Source: Isoetes taiwanensis
Taxonomy: Eukaryota > Streptophyta > Lycopodiopsida > Isoetales > Isoetaceae
Reading direction: 5' to 3'
DNA length: 64,000 nucleotides
Assembly (NCBI GenBank): GCA_021234155.1
Contig: JAJEKV010000050.1
Location: 4,514,550-4,578,549 of the forward strand
Shown here: in pieces, positions 35,270 through 44,498 of the stretch
Numbering within the stretch: position 1 is the stretch's first letter
How the letters are laid out: each line of letters begins with the position of its first letter
The notes under the pieces: model-generated
What the model was told of the DNA's origin: nothing
Seen by the model: only the letters and a program-made list of their open reading frames with translations
The model's database searches: none
Position numbers and translations under genes: made by a program

Positions 35270-37742
35270 TTGAAAGAGTCCCAGCTTGCATTTTAGTGCA
35301 ATCTGCAAATGCAACCTCAAAACTTGAGATGCATTGCTCTCACAAAAATGATAACTATGCAGAGGTGCCATTTTGTTATAAATTGGGCATGCACATAGAA
35401 TAAACACCGGCATGTGCATGATTCTAATGTCCAAATCAATTGTAAACACAAACGCATATCCAGATGCATTCCAATGTAGCTTTAACACTTGGAGAGCTGC
35501 ACATTCCTTCCATAATAGCAGGCCGCAAATAAAAGTTGCCAGAATAATCACATCGCCTAAACACAGCTAGTTCAGACTGCCATAAGGATCTTGCATCATA
35601 AATAAGATGATGACACACAAACTCATGATTTGGCAAACTAAGGAATACAATCATAACAGAAGTTTCATGAAGTCAAAAACAAAAGCTGGTGGAGACATAT
35701 CTAAGGGCTGTGCTAATAGCAAAGAGCGGGACAGTTGGGAGGCCAAACAAAATATACAGAAAAAAAAAGGATGCACCATCAAGTAAAACCTTACAATATC
35801 TTCATCTTCATCCGTGACAAATTTAGGCAACAGCTTCTGACGTAAAATGCAAATCAAGCTCCAGAAATGCGTGGCTCATACAGAGAAAAGTTCGCTTGGT
35901 ATATCTGAGAGATATCACCAACTGCTATTGAAGAAAACTTCTGCAATAGTGTAGCTTCAAAAAAGTCCTGCAGACAAATAAACAGACAATGTCAATGCAA
36001 GTTACGTCCCTTGAACAAAAAAACAAAATAGAGTGCGTCTACTCTTTTGAGTACCAAAGGTTTGAACCTCTGATAGCATGTGGGTCGATCTTTGAGTCTG
36101 CAAGATTGACTCATGAAAGGAACAAAATTGGCTAAAGAAGCCTTCCAGCTAACAATCTTCTCTTTGAAAAAATAAAAAGATAATGGGTGGTACCAAAAAC
36201 CTCTCCTCTATGAGCCATTTCCGCAGTGCCTCTCAAGGTTAATACCACCAGAATGCATTGGAAAAGACCTTGCCACAACTGCATATGCTGAGCAATCGTG
36301 GCAAGCATGCTAAGGATAAGCCAGGTCCATGAAAATTTCAAACAGATAATGAGATTTCAAAACCACAAATCATAGCCCCCAAAAGCAAAAAGCAGGAACT
36401 ATACCACCAAAAAGCAAAAAGCCCACTTTCCAACTGAGGGAGGTACAAAAGTTATTGACAGATGAAACAGCCTTGAGCTTAACAGAAACATGCACAATAA
36501 GTAGAATCCAAATATAACGCGCAACTACAAACTACTAAGAGAATGATTACATCCTTGATCTCATGGATTGCTATGGCTGAATAGAACAGTCTCCATGTAT
36601 ATCTATAAGGGAAATGAGGCAAAAGGCATAGCTAGATGGCCATCCAAATAATGGCTCATCCCGTTTGAAAAAGCTCCATCTGGTTGTATCTTTATTAACA
36701 AATTTATGAGCTTGGAGTTTCATAGAGATACTTGGAGCAACGAATAGGACTTAGACGAGTAGACCTACCTCAGGGAAAAGGTAACCAGCCTGAAGTTTTG
36801 CCAAGTTGGAATTCCTCTGAACTTTGGTGGTATACACTGCAAGTAAAGATCCCCATTCGGGACTTAGCATGCTGCATTTCCAATTCTAACGAAAACTTCT
36901 CACAGCCGAACATTGTGAAGACAAGGGATGATGCAAAACAAGGTATTAAACTGCTGTCTTTCAAACCACAGCCATAGATTTGCGAAAAACGACCTCACCA
37001 GTTTTCTCCAATGTCTCAGCGACGCATCTTGTGGTAGACAACTCTTTGGCCATTCTCGGGAATCGGGGATGCAATGATAGACTGGAGCTGGAAGTAGCAA
37101 AATAAAAAATGTGAACCCACATGCTTTTTATGGATAGCTTCGTAATGTTTAAAACTCCGATAAACCCCACACGGTTACCTCCTGAGATGATAGGTTGAAG
37201 AAAGGCTGAATAAAGAACACGCAGAGGTATCTGGGAGAAGAGCATGAGAGAATGATCATTATCAAGAATAAAAATGGCAAGAGATAATATAGTTTTCCCT
37301 GCACAGGATCCCTTTTGCAGCAAAACGTGCAATTTTATGAAGTACCTGATTGAGTAATTATCTGCACGACAGAGGTATTGGACATTCGCAAATGGAGTTC
37401 CCACTTCTGTGCTTGACCAACAATGCAGAAGGGCAGCCAATATACGTGAAGAAACGAATGCAACTGCAAAACTGTGGTAATACCACTGATGGCGGAGGTC
37501 TCCAAAGCTGTAATATCGCCCATTGCCTTCTACTCTGTTGGATCTTCAAAGCATTATGTTCGACCTAGAACGCTGCTGCCTGGTCCATAAAAATTGACCA
37601 AAAACAGGAATATTGTTAAACAGAACACAACGATTGTAGACAAATCCAAAACTGCGCATGACAAGACCACCTGCACATGTATTACAACATTAACTCACTG
37701 ATCCATTTGAATATATATTCACGTAAATAAATGTTCTCGTAC
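35270..37742 (-). other. Unassigned stretch with exon-like pieces on -
   Basis: At 35651-35970 two readable pieces lie on -: QDFFEATLLQKFSSIAVGD followed by ISQIYQANFSLYEPRIS, and then LLPKFVTDEDEDIV followed by a GTAAGG donor-like site. At about 37000-37050 the reading is MAKELSTTRCVAETLEKTGE. At 37190-37330 there is a Lys/Gly-rich block GSCAGKTILSLAIF that looks like a P-loop by chance or descent. I cannot name any family. The pieces may belong with the MYB and CDC48 fragments as captured exons. Confidence 0.3.
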
Positions 37743-37872
37743 TTGTTTCCAAAAAGAGTTTGAAGCTCCGCAATAAGCTGTTTTTCCTGGATTGTGAAAT
37801 TACCCATTTTGAGACCAGGTCTCAAGTAATTCAATCATCTAAGCCTGCAACTCTTACCACAACGTTGAAGTC
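37743..37872 (-). pseudogene. R2R3-MYB transcription factor exon 2 with premature stop
   Basis: R2R3-MYBs are plant DNA-binding regulators. This exon is exactly 130 bp, the standard length of exon 2 in the family, between an acceptor tttcag (ending 37873) and a donor gtacga (starting 37742). Read from phase 1, it gives GLQRCGKSCRLR, a stop, LNYLRPGLKMGNFT, then QEKQLIAELQTLFGNK with the last Lys codon split, the classical intron 2 position. The stop at 37835-37837 is TGA in place of the invariant TGG Trp of R2. Upstream on - the intron has a long CT-rich tract, then the LTR element at 38008. I find no exon 1 to the right of that element and no exon 3 to the left, so the gene is a fragment, or the rest is outside the window or lost. 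Confidence 0.88.
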
Positions 37873-37893
37873 CTGAAATCGAAGGGAAGTTGA

Positions 37894-37948
37894 GAGAAGG
37901 AGAAGGAGAAGGAGAAGGAGAAGGAGAAGGAGAAGGAGAAAGAGAAGA
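37894..37948 (+). repeat. (GGAGAA)n microsatellite
   Basis: About nine hexamers. On - it is a pure pyrimidine tract (ttctcc)n just upstream of the MYB acceptor site, so it would act as the polypyrimidine tract of that intron. Confidence 0.9.
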
Positions 37949-38002
37949 ACTGTAAACGAGCAAGAACAAACAAAACATGCATTCGGCTTAAAAGATGCAC
38001 AC

Positions 38003-38007
38003 ACAAT
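38003..38007 (+). repeat. Target-site duplication acaat, left
   Basis: Matches 42542-42546 exactly; five bases as expected for LTR elements. Confidence 0.88.
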
Positions 38008-38369
38008 TGTTAGAGCCTGAACTCTAACCTTGCAAGAAGGATGAAAAACCCAACAATCCAAGCTCAATCTATCAGATCTATGCAATGCACAACACAAAGA
38101 TTCATCATGTCCATAGCTAGATCAAGCAAAATGCTCTCTCCCAATACACCATCCCTATATTCTTATCTCTCTGCTCAGACAATACAGTGATCATAATGGC
38201 TCCACAATGCATACATGCAAATATCCTGCACGCGTGCATGTGCGTACATCACTCCATATATGGTATACTGTTTTCTATACCACCTCAATAGTGGTGAGTG
38301 TGGTGAGTGGTAACGAGTGTGGTGAGTGGTGAGTAGTGACGAGTGTGGTGAGTGGTGACCACCCCAACA
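38008..38369 (-). repeat. 3' LTR of the gag-protease element (362 bp)
   Basis: Nearly identical to 42175-42541. It includes a short minisatellite of gtggtgagtggtgacgagt-type units near the right end, and differences in the number of these units account for the length difference. Confidence 0.92.
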
Positions 38370-38888
38370 GTGGCGACCACAGTGGGAAAATGTGCCACTC
38401 CGTGGCGGAGAACCCACAACAACAAAAATACTAATATGGTCCTTGGGACATGTCCCCAAATGACACATTTACATGTATGTGTATGTGTATGTGTAGAAAG
38501 AAAATTACCCTCCTCAAATCCAAATAACTGATACAAAACAAATTGGTCCAAAATGACAGTGACGAAACAGAGCCTCTCCTCTGTAACTATGGCAAACTTT
38601 GAAAGATGATATCTTGAGTTCCAGACCTCCGTTTGACCTGCACCATAGCTCGTTGGATTCGTATCGCCGAAACACATCTTTTGATGTAGGATAGATTGTG
38701 TATTATGGAACTGTTACCATCGGGTTTTACAGAAAAACGACCTGCTGTAACCCAAAAATTCTCCACAAATTCTCTGTAATTGGAGCTCTGCCTTAGCTGA
38801 ATTCCTTAGAATAGCATTTTTCTTTCAAAATAAAGCCTGAAATCCTTTCCATGCCTGGACTTAGAGAACAATTCTCCTTCTAGAGTCA
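38370..38888 (-). other. 3' untranslated part of the gag-protease element
   Basis: Non-coding. The bases next to the 3' LTR on - (gtggtcgccac) are not purine-rich, so a standard polypurine tract is not evident. A (GT)/(TGTA) run lies at 38470-38500. Confidence 0.6.
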
Positions 38889-39653
38889 TCAACCAACTCC
38901 AACCCTATGAAGCAAACATCTTCCAAATAGGAGAATGCTGAAAACATGTAATAACAACAAAAAGTGTGGCCAAAGAACAAGCCACAGTCCAATAACTTGC
39001 TCAAATATTACTGCAGTAACATACCAATGTGGAAAATCTGATGTAATGTAATAGAACTTGCTAAAATGACATATTCCAAGTAGCTTATTTGGTGCAACCC
39101 AACCTTTATGAGCATCTTTGCTTGCTGCACACTGAGATAAAGTGCTGCTCATATCCAATTTTCCATCCTTTATGACATAGTCATGCTCAAATTTACTCAT
39201 CTCTTCCACACTTCCATGCTCAAACATGCAAGAAAATAGTTGTCCTTGATTCTCAAACTTCTTTGGACTGCTCCAAGCATAAAACATTAGTAATTCTAGC
39301 TCATGATTTAGTGCCAAATCATCAAAGCGAGCAAAGTTTTCCATTTGAGGCATGTAAAAGTCTTGCTCACCTGATATACATGTCTCAAATCTGAAAGTCT
39401 CATAAAGAGGACTGTTGTCATGACTGTCATTAAATTCAAGAGCATGTAACATATCTTCAGAGTGATCAAATGCTAAAATATCAATGCTTTCCTCTAGCTC
39501 ACATAATAATGGTTCATCATCATCCAAAAATATTTCATATGTGTGAAAAGTCTCAACCTCAGGGCTGATCAAGCATCCATCACTTTCTTTCTCATGACAA
39601 TGCTCAAACTTATCATTTTCACATAAAAGAACATGCTCATACTCTTCAACCAT
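38889..39653 (-). CDS. Acidic C-terminal ORF of unknown function, 254 codons
   Basis: It lies in the protease frame, separated from it by a UAG and six sense codons before its ATG (MVEEYEHV). Residues 1-185 are rich in Asp and Glu (for example FLDDDEPLLCELEESIDIL). Residues about 205-245 are strongly hydrophobic (VIGLWLVLWPHFLLLLHVF), like one or two membrane spans. No RT, RNase H, integrase or recognised envelope motif is present. In an autonomous element, RT would start here. The hydrophobic tail may be chance translation of non-coding DNA before the LTR. I cannot assign a role. Confidence 0.5.
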   Translation of the reverse strand: MVEEYEHVLLCENDKFEHCHEKESDGCLISPEVETFHTYEIFLDDDEPLLCELEESIDILAFDHSEDMLHALEFNDSHDNSPLYETFRFETCISGEQDFYMPQMENFARFDDLALNHELELLMFYAWSSPKKFENQGQLFSCMFEHGSVEEMSKFEHDYVIKDGKLDMSSTLSQCAASKDAHKGWVAPNKLLGICHFSKFYYITSDFPHWYVTAVIFEQVIGLWLVLWPHFLLLLHVFSILLFGRCLLHRVGVG

Positions 39654-39674
39654 GTGAGATGTGATTAGATTTAC

Positions 39675-40057
39675 CTAATTTCTGTTTGTCCCATCCATGC
39701 TTGATTTCAGAGGATGATCTATAGTAACCTTATGTTCCCCTTGAAATATGTTCATTTCACGCTTCCTCCATGAAGTCTCAGCTTGCACCGCATCTAACCA
39801 TGTACGGCTCAGCAACAAAGTATAAGTTTCAGCATGCACACTCTCGAAAAATTTCAAAATCATAAAATCCAAGATTGCTTCCACCTCATAAACCTTGCAT
39901 AAGACATTTCTTATGACTCCCATAGGCTGCACCTTTATTTGATTGAATGCTTTGAGCATCATAGTTGTCGGTTCCATCATTTTCAATCCAACTTGAAGCA
40001 TTATGTGGTAAGGCATTACATTCACTCCACTGCCGGTATCTATGTTGGCGTCTTTGA
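39675..40057 (-). CDS. Aspartic protease (retropepsin) domain, ends at in-frame UAG
   Basis: The protease cuts the polyprotein. From 40057 the frame reads GYLIKDANIDTGSGVNVMP, with the active site D-T-G-S in place. It continues VRNVL-like and VEAILDFMIL to YTLLLSRTWLDAVQAE, which matches the L-G-R-x-W-L block at the end of plant retropepsins (here L-S-R-T-W-L). It is in the same frame as gag. The frame stops at RN then TAG GTA, and reopens in the same frame for the final ORF. Because the DTGS lies before the first ATG in the frame, it must be made as part of the polyprotein. Confidence 0.85.
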
Positions 40058-40456
40058 TTAAATATCCATTAATACTACATCACAAAGGAATGGCCCTGGA
40101 TCCTTGGATTGCCGGGCTGGTGGCTCCATTCTACTCTTATTGGTATCATTTAAGATGATTTGTTGGACTGAGATTTCTGATTTTGTCCTTCCCCCTAACT
40201 CTTGCAACAACTTTAGAGAATAATGCATCAATTGCTCAAGAGTAAGTGTAACTTTAATGGCCAAAACTTGGCTGATCACATCATCTTGATTTTGAATTTC
40301 CTTATCCACCATCGGAGGCATCACTATGGGCTGATTTTCTTCTATAGACTGAAACTGTTCTGTGGGCAGCAGATTGAATTGCACCTTCTTAGTGCTGACA
40401 CCTTCAAAGCTTGTTCCTTCAAAGCCTTGAAAAAGAGGTCTTAGTCTTCTCCGCAA
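40058..40456 (-). CDS. Gag-protease linker, shifted frame
   Basis: The open frame overlaps the end of the nucleocapsid frame and reads PLFQGFEGTSFEG, then LTLEQLMHYSLKLLQELGG, and ends VVLMDI stop. The frame returns to the original one just after, so the two shifts cancel. A T5 run at the first shift and the sequence around 40055 at the second are the likely indel sites. The content is ordinary for the region before a plant Ty3-type protease. Confidence 0.65.
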   Translation of the reverse strand: MRRRLRPLFQGFEGTSFEGVSTKKVQFNLLPTEQFQSIEENQPIVMPPMVDKEIQNQDDVISQVLAIKVTLTLEQLMHYSLKLLQELGGRTKSEISVQQIILNDTNKSRMEPPARQSKDPGPFLCDVVLMDI

Positions 40457-41114
40457 TTGGCACTACTCTTGGTTCTTGAACCACCTTTTGTGATCTTGTA
40501 ACCGCATTTACTTCTCCAATCTCTTCTTCTTGCTGAAATGGATCATTCTCCACCTCAACAAATCCACAATTCACTACTGATTTTGCCTTGTCTTGCTTCT
40601 TAAGCTCCTCAATAAGAGCCTTAACTTGAGGATTATCAATGTACTTTGCATTTTGAATGCGAACATCATTATTAGGAAGAGGTACTGATTCAAATACTTG
40701 CTGCCTTGGTGGATACTTGTTGGTTGCCCATTCCGGTTTCCCATGGATCTTCCAACAAGTACTCTCATCATGCTTAAATTTATCACATAACTTGCAATAC
40801 AAATGAGTCTTACTTGGATACCATCCCTGTTTTGGCTGCATCATTTGTGTGGAACCGATTGGAGCTTGTTGGGCAATTGGAGCTTGTGGCATCATTGGAA
40901 CTTGTGGTATAATAGGTGCTGCTTGCATTGGTTGAATAGGTGGTGTTTGTTGCATAACAACAAATACCGGATTGGCCCTCTCAAAGAATCTCTTCTCCCT
41001 ACATTCTTGATCATTATGACCTTTTATTTGGCATCTTGAGCAGAATTTCAGCAATCTACATGTAGTATCAGAATGTCCAATAGACCCACAATATTCACAA
41101 GTAATAAACTGCAC
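40419..41114 (-). CDS. Gag nucleocapsid part with three zinc knuckles, in frame after UAG
   Basis: This continues the gag frame past the UAG at 41115-41117. Three CCHC-type knuckles are visible: CEYCGSIGHSDTTC and CSRCQIKGHNDQEC near the start, both C-x2-C-x4-H-x4-C, and CKLCDKFKHDESTC further on. Nucleocapsid knuckles bind and pack the element's RNA. Between them is a Gln/Pro/Met-rich linker (QAPIAQQAPIGS). There is no ATG at its start, which argues it is made only as part of the upstream protein. The frame ends at SFSRL stop; a one-base shift near a T-run at about 40440 leads into the next frame. Confidence 0.86.
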   Translation of the reverse strand: MQFITCEYCGSIGHSDTTCRLLKFCSRCQIKGHNDQECREKRFFERANPVFVVMQQTPPIQPMQAAPIIPQVPMMPQAPIAQQAPIGSTQMMQPKQGWYPSKTHLYCKLCDKFKHDESTCWKIHGKPEWATNKYPPRQQVFESVPLPNNDVRIQNAKYIDNPQVKALIEELKKQDKAKSVVNCGFVEVENDPFQQEEEIGEVNAVTRSQKVVQEPRVVPIAEKTKTSFSRL

Positions 41115-41984
41115 CTATCTTGGCTTCTCACCAATTGTAAGTTTAGAAATCTTGGCTGCAATATCCTCTGTTTTATGCTCTGGAGCAGCAACTTCATGAA
41201 TGTATCCCAACTTATCTTCAGCCTTGAGAGCATACTTTTGTGCCTTTAGCAATGTTGTAGGTTGTTTAGCCTTCACCTTATAAGCAATAGCTCGTTTCAG
41301 CCCCTTCACATACCATTGGATATCCATTTCATCATTCCTTGCAATCTTCCAATGAACCACGGCTTTAAGAACCGCAATATACCTCTGATTATACTCTCTA
41401 ATTGATTCATCTTCCTTTTGTGTGAAATTGGTCCACCGTTCCATAGTCTTATCCTTACCATGAACTTCTTGATAATTAGCAATGAAAGCTTCCTTTAATT
41501 CCTGATATGTCATGGTATCTGGCTGAGTTTGCGCCCATTCCTCCACTGAATCTTGCAAAGAACTATGAAACCAAAGCAAGTAATCAGCAGCCGGTAACTT
41601 ACATTGCTGGCAATACCTCTCAGACTTCACAATATGCTTCAAAGGATCTCGATCTACCAGATCATCAAACTTTGGAATCCCCATTGTCTGAAAACCCCAT
41701 ACCATCGGTGGTAATACAGCCATCTCTGCCTCTTCTTGAGGTTCTTGAAATTGAAAAAACGAAATGGAATCTCCCTTCAATTTGAAAAACGAAATTGGAT
41801 TACCTTCTAGATCGGTAAATGGAATCAAAAACTCCTGGATCTGAGAATTAGACCCCAGATCTGCTCCAAAAACTGAAAACGAAATTGAACCTTGATGCAA
41901 TTTTGAGCCACAATATTGACTCACCGGTCCCCTTCTTGTTACGATGGAGCTTGGTGGGATATCCTTCTTACTTCTCTTGGGCAT
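41115..41984 (-). CDS. Gag (capsid part), 289 codons, ends at in-frame UAG
   Basis: Gag forms the particle that packages the element's RNA. The first ATG (MPKRSKKDI) follows a 190-base leader after the LTR. The retrotransposon gag domain occupies roughly residues 105-235: LLWFHSSLQDSVEEWAQ, TMTYQELKEAFIANY, then ESIREYNQRYIAVL, which are the W/Y/L positions of the family. The last residues are KLTIGEKPR and then TAG GTG CAG. After the stop the same frame stays open for 231 codons into the zinc-knuckle part, so the UAG is either a point mutation or is suppressed in a fraction of translations. Codon use looks undisturbed here. Confidence 0.88.
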   Translation of the reverse strand: MPKRSKKDIPPSSIVTRRGPVSQYCGSKLHQGSISFSVFGADLGSNSQIQEFLIPFTDLEGNPISFFKLKGDSISFFQFQEPQEEAEMAVLPPMVWGFQTMGIPKFDDLVDRDPLKHIVKSERYCQQCKLPAADYLLWFHSSLQDSVEEWAQTQPDTMTYQELKEAFIANYQEVHGKDKTMERWTNFTQKEDESIREYNQRYIAVLKAVVHWKIARNDEMDIQWYVKGLKRAIAYKVKAKQPTTLLKAQKYALKAEDKLGYIHEVAAPEHKTEDIAAKISKLTIGEKPR

Positions 41985-42156
41985 AAAACTATGCTCCCTT
42001 TGTCAAATTATACCCCACAAATCAATTACGGCAAAATCCCCTTCACCCAAGAAATTGCTCCTTTCTCAATGGTGTCATTCTTTACCGACGATCACCAATA
42101 CCAATGGTAACAACTCCTTTTTCAATGGAAATTCTTGCCAATCAATGGTCTGTCGA

Positions 42157-42173
42157 GCACCGTGGTCGCCAAA
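42157..42173 (-). other. Candidate primer-binding site of the gag-protease element
   Basis: On - the bases after the LTR are tttggcgaccacggtgc. It starts TGG like most primer sites, but I cannot assign the tRNA from memory with confidence. Confidence 0.5.
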
Positions 42174-42174
42174 T

Positions 42175-42541
42175 TGTTAGAGCCTGAACTCTAACCTTGC
42201 AAGAAGGATGAAAAACCCAACAATCCAAGCTCAATCTATCAGATCTATGCAATGCACAACACAAAGATTCATCATGTCCATAGCTAGATCAAGCAAAATG
42301 CTCTCTCCGAATACACCGTCCCTCTGTTCTTCTCTCTCTGCTCAGACAATACAGTGATCATAATGGCTCCACAATGCATACGTGCAAATATCCTGCACGC
42401 GTGCGTGTGCGTACATCACTCCATATATGGTATACTGTATTCTATACCACCTCAATAGTGGTGAGTGTGGTGAGTGGTGACGAGTGTGGTGAGTGGTGAC
42501 GAGTGTGGTGACGAGTGTGGTGAGTGGTGACCACCCCAACA
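42175..42541 (-). repeat. 5' LTR of the gag-protease element (367 bp)
   Basis: Starts tgttagag on + and ends ccccaaca. A TATA-like accatatatgg (on -) precedes the probable transcription start. On -, the LTR is followed directly by atttggcgaccacggtgctc, the primer-binding region. Confidence 0.92.
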
Positions 42542-42546
42542 ACAAT
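42542..42546 (+). repeat. Target-site duplication acaat, right
   Basis: Matches 38003-38007 exactly. Confidence 0.88.
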
Positions 42547-43260
42547 ATTGCTCTAAAAAGACAATCTAAGTTTGGTCGTTGCTATAAACAGACAATCTGA
42601 ATGCATCTAGCTTCCGAGATGCACGGACAACACCAATACTGCTCTAAATGGTGAGCTTGCGTTGTTTAGCTTGAAATTAGAACAAGATAATCCAAATTCA
42701 AAACTCCAGCCTGTTGTCTTGAAGTTCAATAATCCAAAGAGAAGTGAGATTACAATACCAGCCTCAGTAGGAACCAAACTCCAACAGGATTGATAAACCA
42801 TATAAACAATAAATAAGGTTGCTGTCGTTTATAACCCAGGGATCCTGGGTAACTATCCTCATCAAATATCAAATGCCTTTCAAAAAGGCAGTGCAGATGC
42901 CGGATTAGCTATTATAAAGAATCTTTCAGAAGCGAGAAAGGATACCGACATCTGCAACTAAATATAGGCGTCGTGACAGAGAAATTAATTCCACGCTATT
43001 CTTAATATCGTATCTGCTGCTGACAGACCCGTTCTAGCCTTGGCAGCATAATCATCCTGAGACAATTGCATGCTTCCAGGGTTCTAGAACGAGGAAGAAC
43101 AAGCATTCGGGCCCGTTTGATCCAATCTAAAACCTCAAAAATAGCTTACAGATTACTTAGAATTCAGAGCAAAGAATTGCATTTTTATCCGCCGGAGTAT
43201 GCCATTCCAAGCAGAATGAAACTTAGAAGCAGAAAAGAGAAAGGGAAAGAGGACTAACCG
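42547..43260. other. Spacer right of the LTR element
   Basis: This continues the DNA into which the LTR element inserted. A repeated phrase 'agacaatctaagtttgg / agacaatctgaatgc' lies at 42560-42605. No MYB exon 1 is found on -. Confidence 0.5.
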
Positions 43261-44170
43261 CTGTTATTCTTTCGTAAAAAAAAAGTGTATGATAAAATGC
43301 CTTTGAAAAAGCGGTTATGGATTAGGCGCCCTACCCTTCTAACAACACAATCGGATGGCCCAAAATAAAAGTTATGAAACACAACAAAATAAATGGTCAA
43401 GATCGCGCACAAACTATCCTAAAACTCTATTAGTATTAGATATAGATATTTATATTAAAAATGTAATGGTTATACAAGGATAAAATTGTTTCATAGACTA
43501 ATTTTTACTTGAATCTATTTAGAATTAGACATTTCAAAAATATTAATTTCAATTTTTAGTGATTTATCAATAAATTTAAAATTTGGCAGTCAGGATAATT
43601 TGTAAATGAAATATGATGGTTTTGGTAAGTGATTGTAAAAAAATTAGAATAGAATTTCACAATTTATAGACTCTTAGCATTATAAAAAAAATACTTTAAA
43701 AAAAGTTTTAGATTGAAATTGATAAAATAATAAAGTTTATGTTTTAATAACAAATATTGAATAGTTCATTATTGAATGAAATGAAAAATATATTTAAAAT
43801 TATTAAAAAAATCAACTAGTAAACATAACATAATCATTTAATCTGTTTCAACTTTCTTTAAACATTTTAAAAAAATAACATTTTTATTATATAGAGTTTA
43901 TCTTAGATAAAAATTTAATTCTAAATAAATTGAAGTGTAAATTAGTCTGGAAAGCAATTTTTTTATCTAAAAATAATCTGAAAAAAATTATAAAAATCAA
44001 CAAAAGTTAAAAATATATATAATCTTATTATTGCATCTTTGAATTATCAACCTTTTTAATTTGGGATTTTCCGGTCTGGAGGAAAACATTTTTGGAATTT
44101 ATTTTAAGTGATTTCTATAAGGTTTCAGGGATTTTGGCAGCCGGAAAGAAAAACCGATATTCCAAAAATC
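43261..44170. other. Very AT-rich non-coding stretch
   Basis: Dominated by A/T runs (for example 43420-44040), with stops in all frames. It may be a matrix-attachment-like or intergenic region. No structure is recognised. Confidence 0.6.
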
Positions 44171-44498
44171 AGGAATGGTGATTTCAATTAAGAGCTTCTA
44201 TGTCGAAATTTCTCCTTTCACGGCGTGCATGCCAGGAATCTTTCCTCTTTCAGCATTTTCGTGCATTCTGAAATGGATTAGTTTGCGCACTTCGTGGCTT
44301 GGGAGGTTTGTGGAGAATCCAAGATTTTGCTTTTTTCCATGGAGCATCGGCGTCCAAAATTTGTCTTCGCCCTAGCCTTATAGTATGATTTCAGCGGAGG
44401 GGTTTCTTCTGCGTTTTTTCTGGGAGCATAGCGTCTCTGCTTGGAGGAACAACGGTATTTGTTCAGTGGGTGAAGAGGATAAGGTAGTAGCTAGATGC

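Larger units (their letters stand above)
38008..42541 (-). mobile_element. Complete non-autonomous LTR retrotransposon (gag-protease, no RT)
   Basis: The LTRs are at 38008-38369 and 42175-42541, both tgttagag...ccccaaca on +. The flanking target duplication is acaat (38003-38007 and 42542-42546). The coding strand is -: gag, zinc knuckles, retropepsin and a final acidic ORF fill the 3.8-kb interior, and no RT, RNase H or integrase motif can be found. Such elements resemble the published TR-GAG class, which depend on a partner element's enzymes; here a protease is retained too. Intact LTRs and target duplication suggest a fairly recent insertion. It separates the MYB exon from whatever lay upstream of it. 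Confidence 0.92.

Noticed and set aside
37560-37605. MYB exon 3 start (W-S on -)
   Set aside because: Only the first two residues fit; the L-P-G-R-T-D-N block expected next is absent.
38889-39653. Envelope-like gene in the gag-protease element
   Set aside because: Only a hydrophobic tail supports it; there is no signal peptide, cleavage site or splice signal, and the stretch is AT-biased sequence before the 3' LTR.
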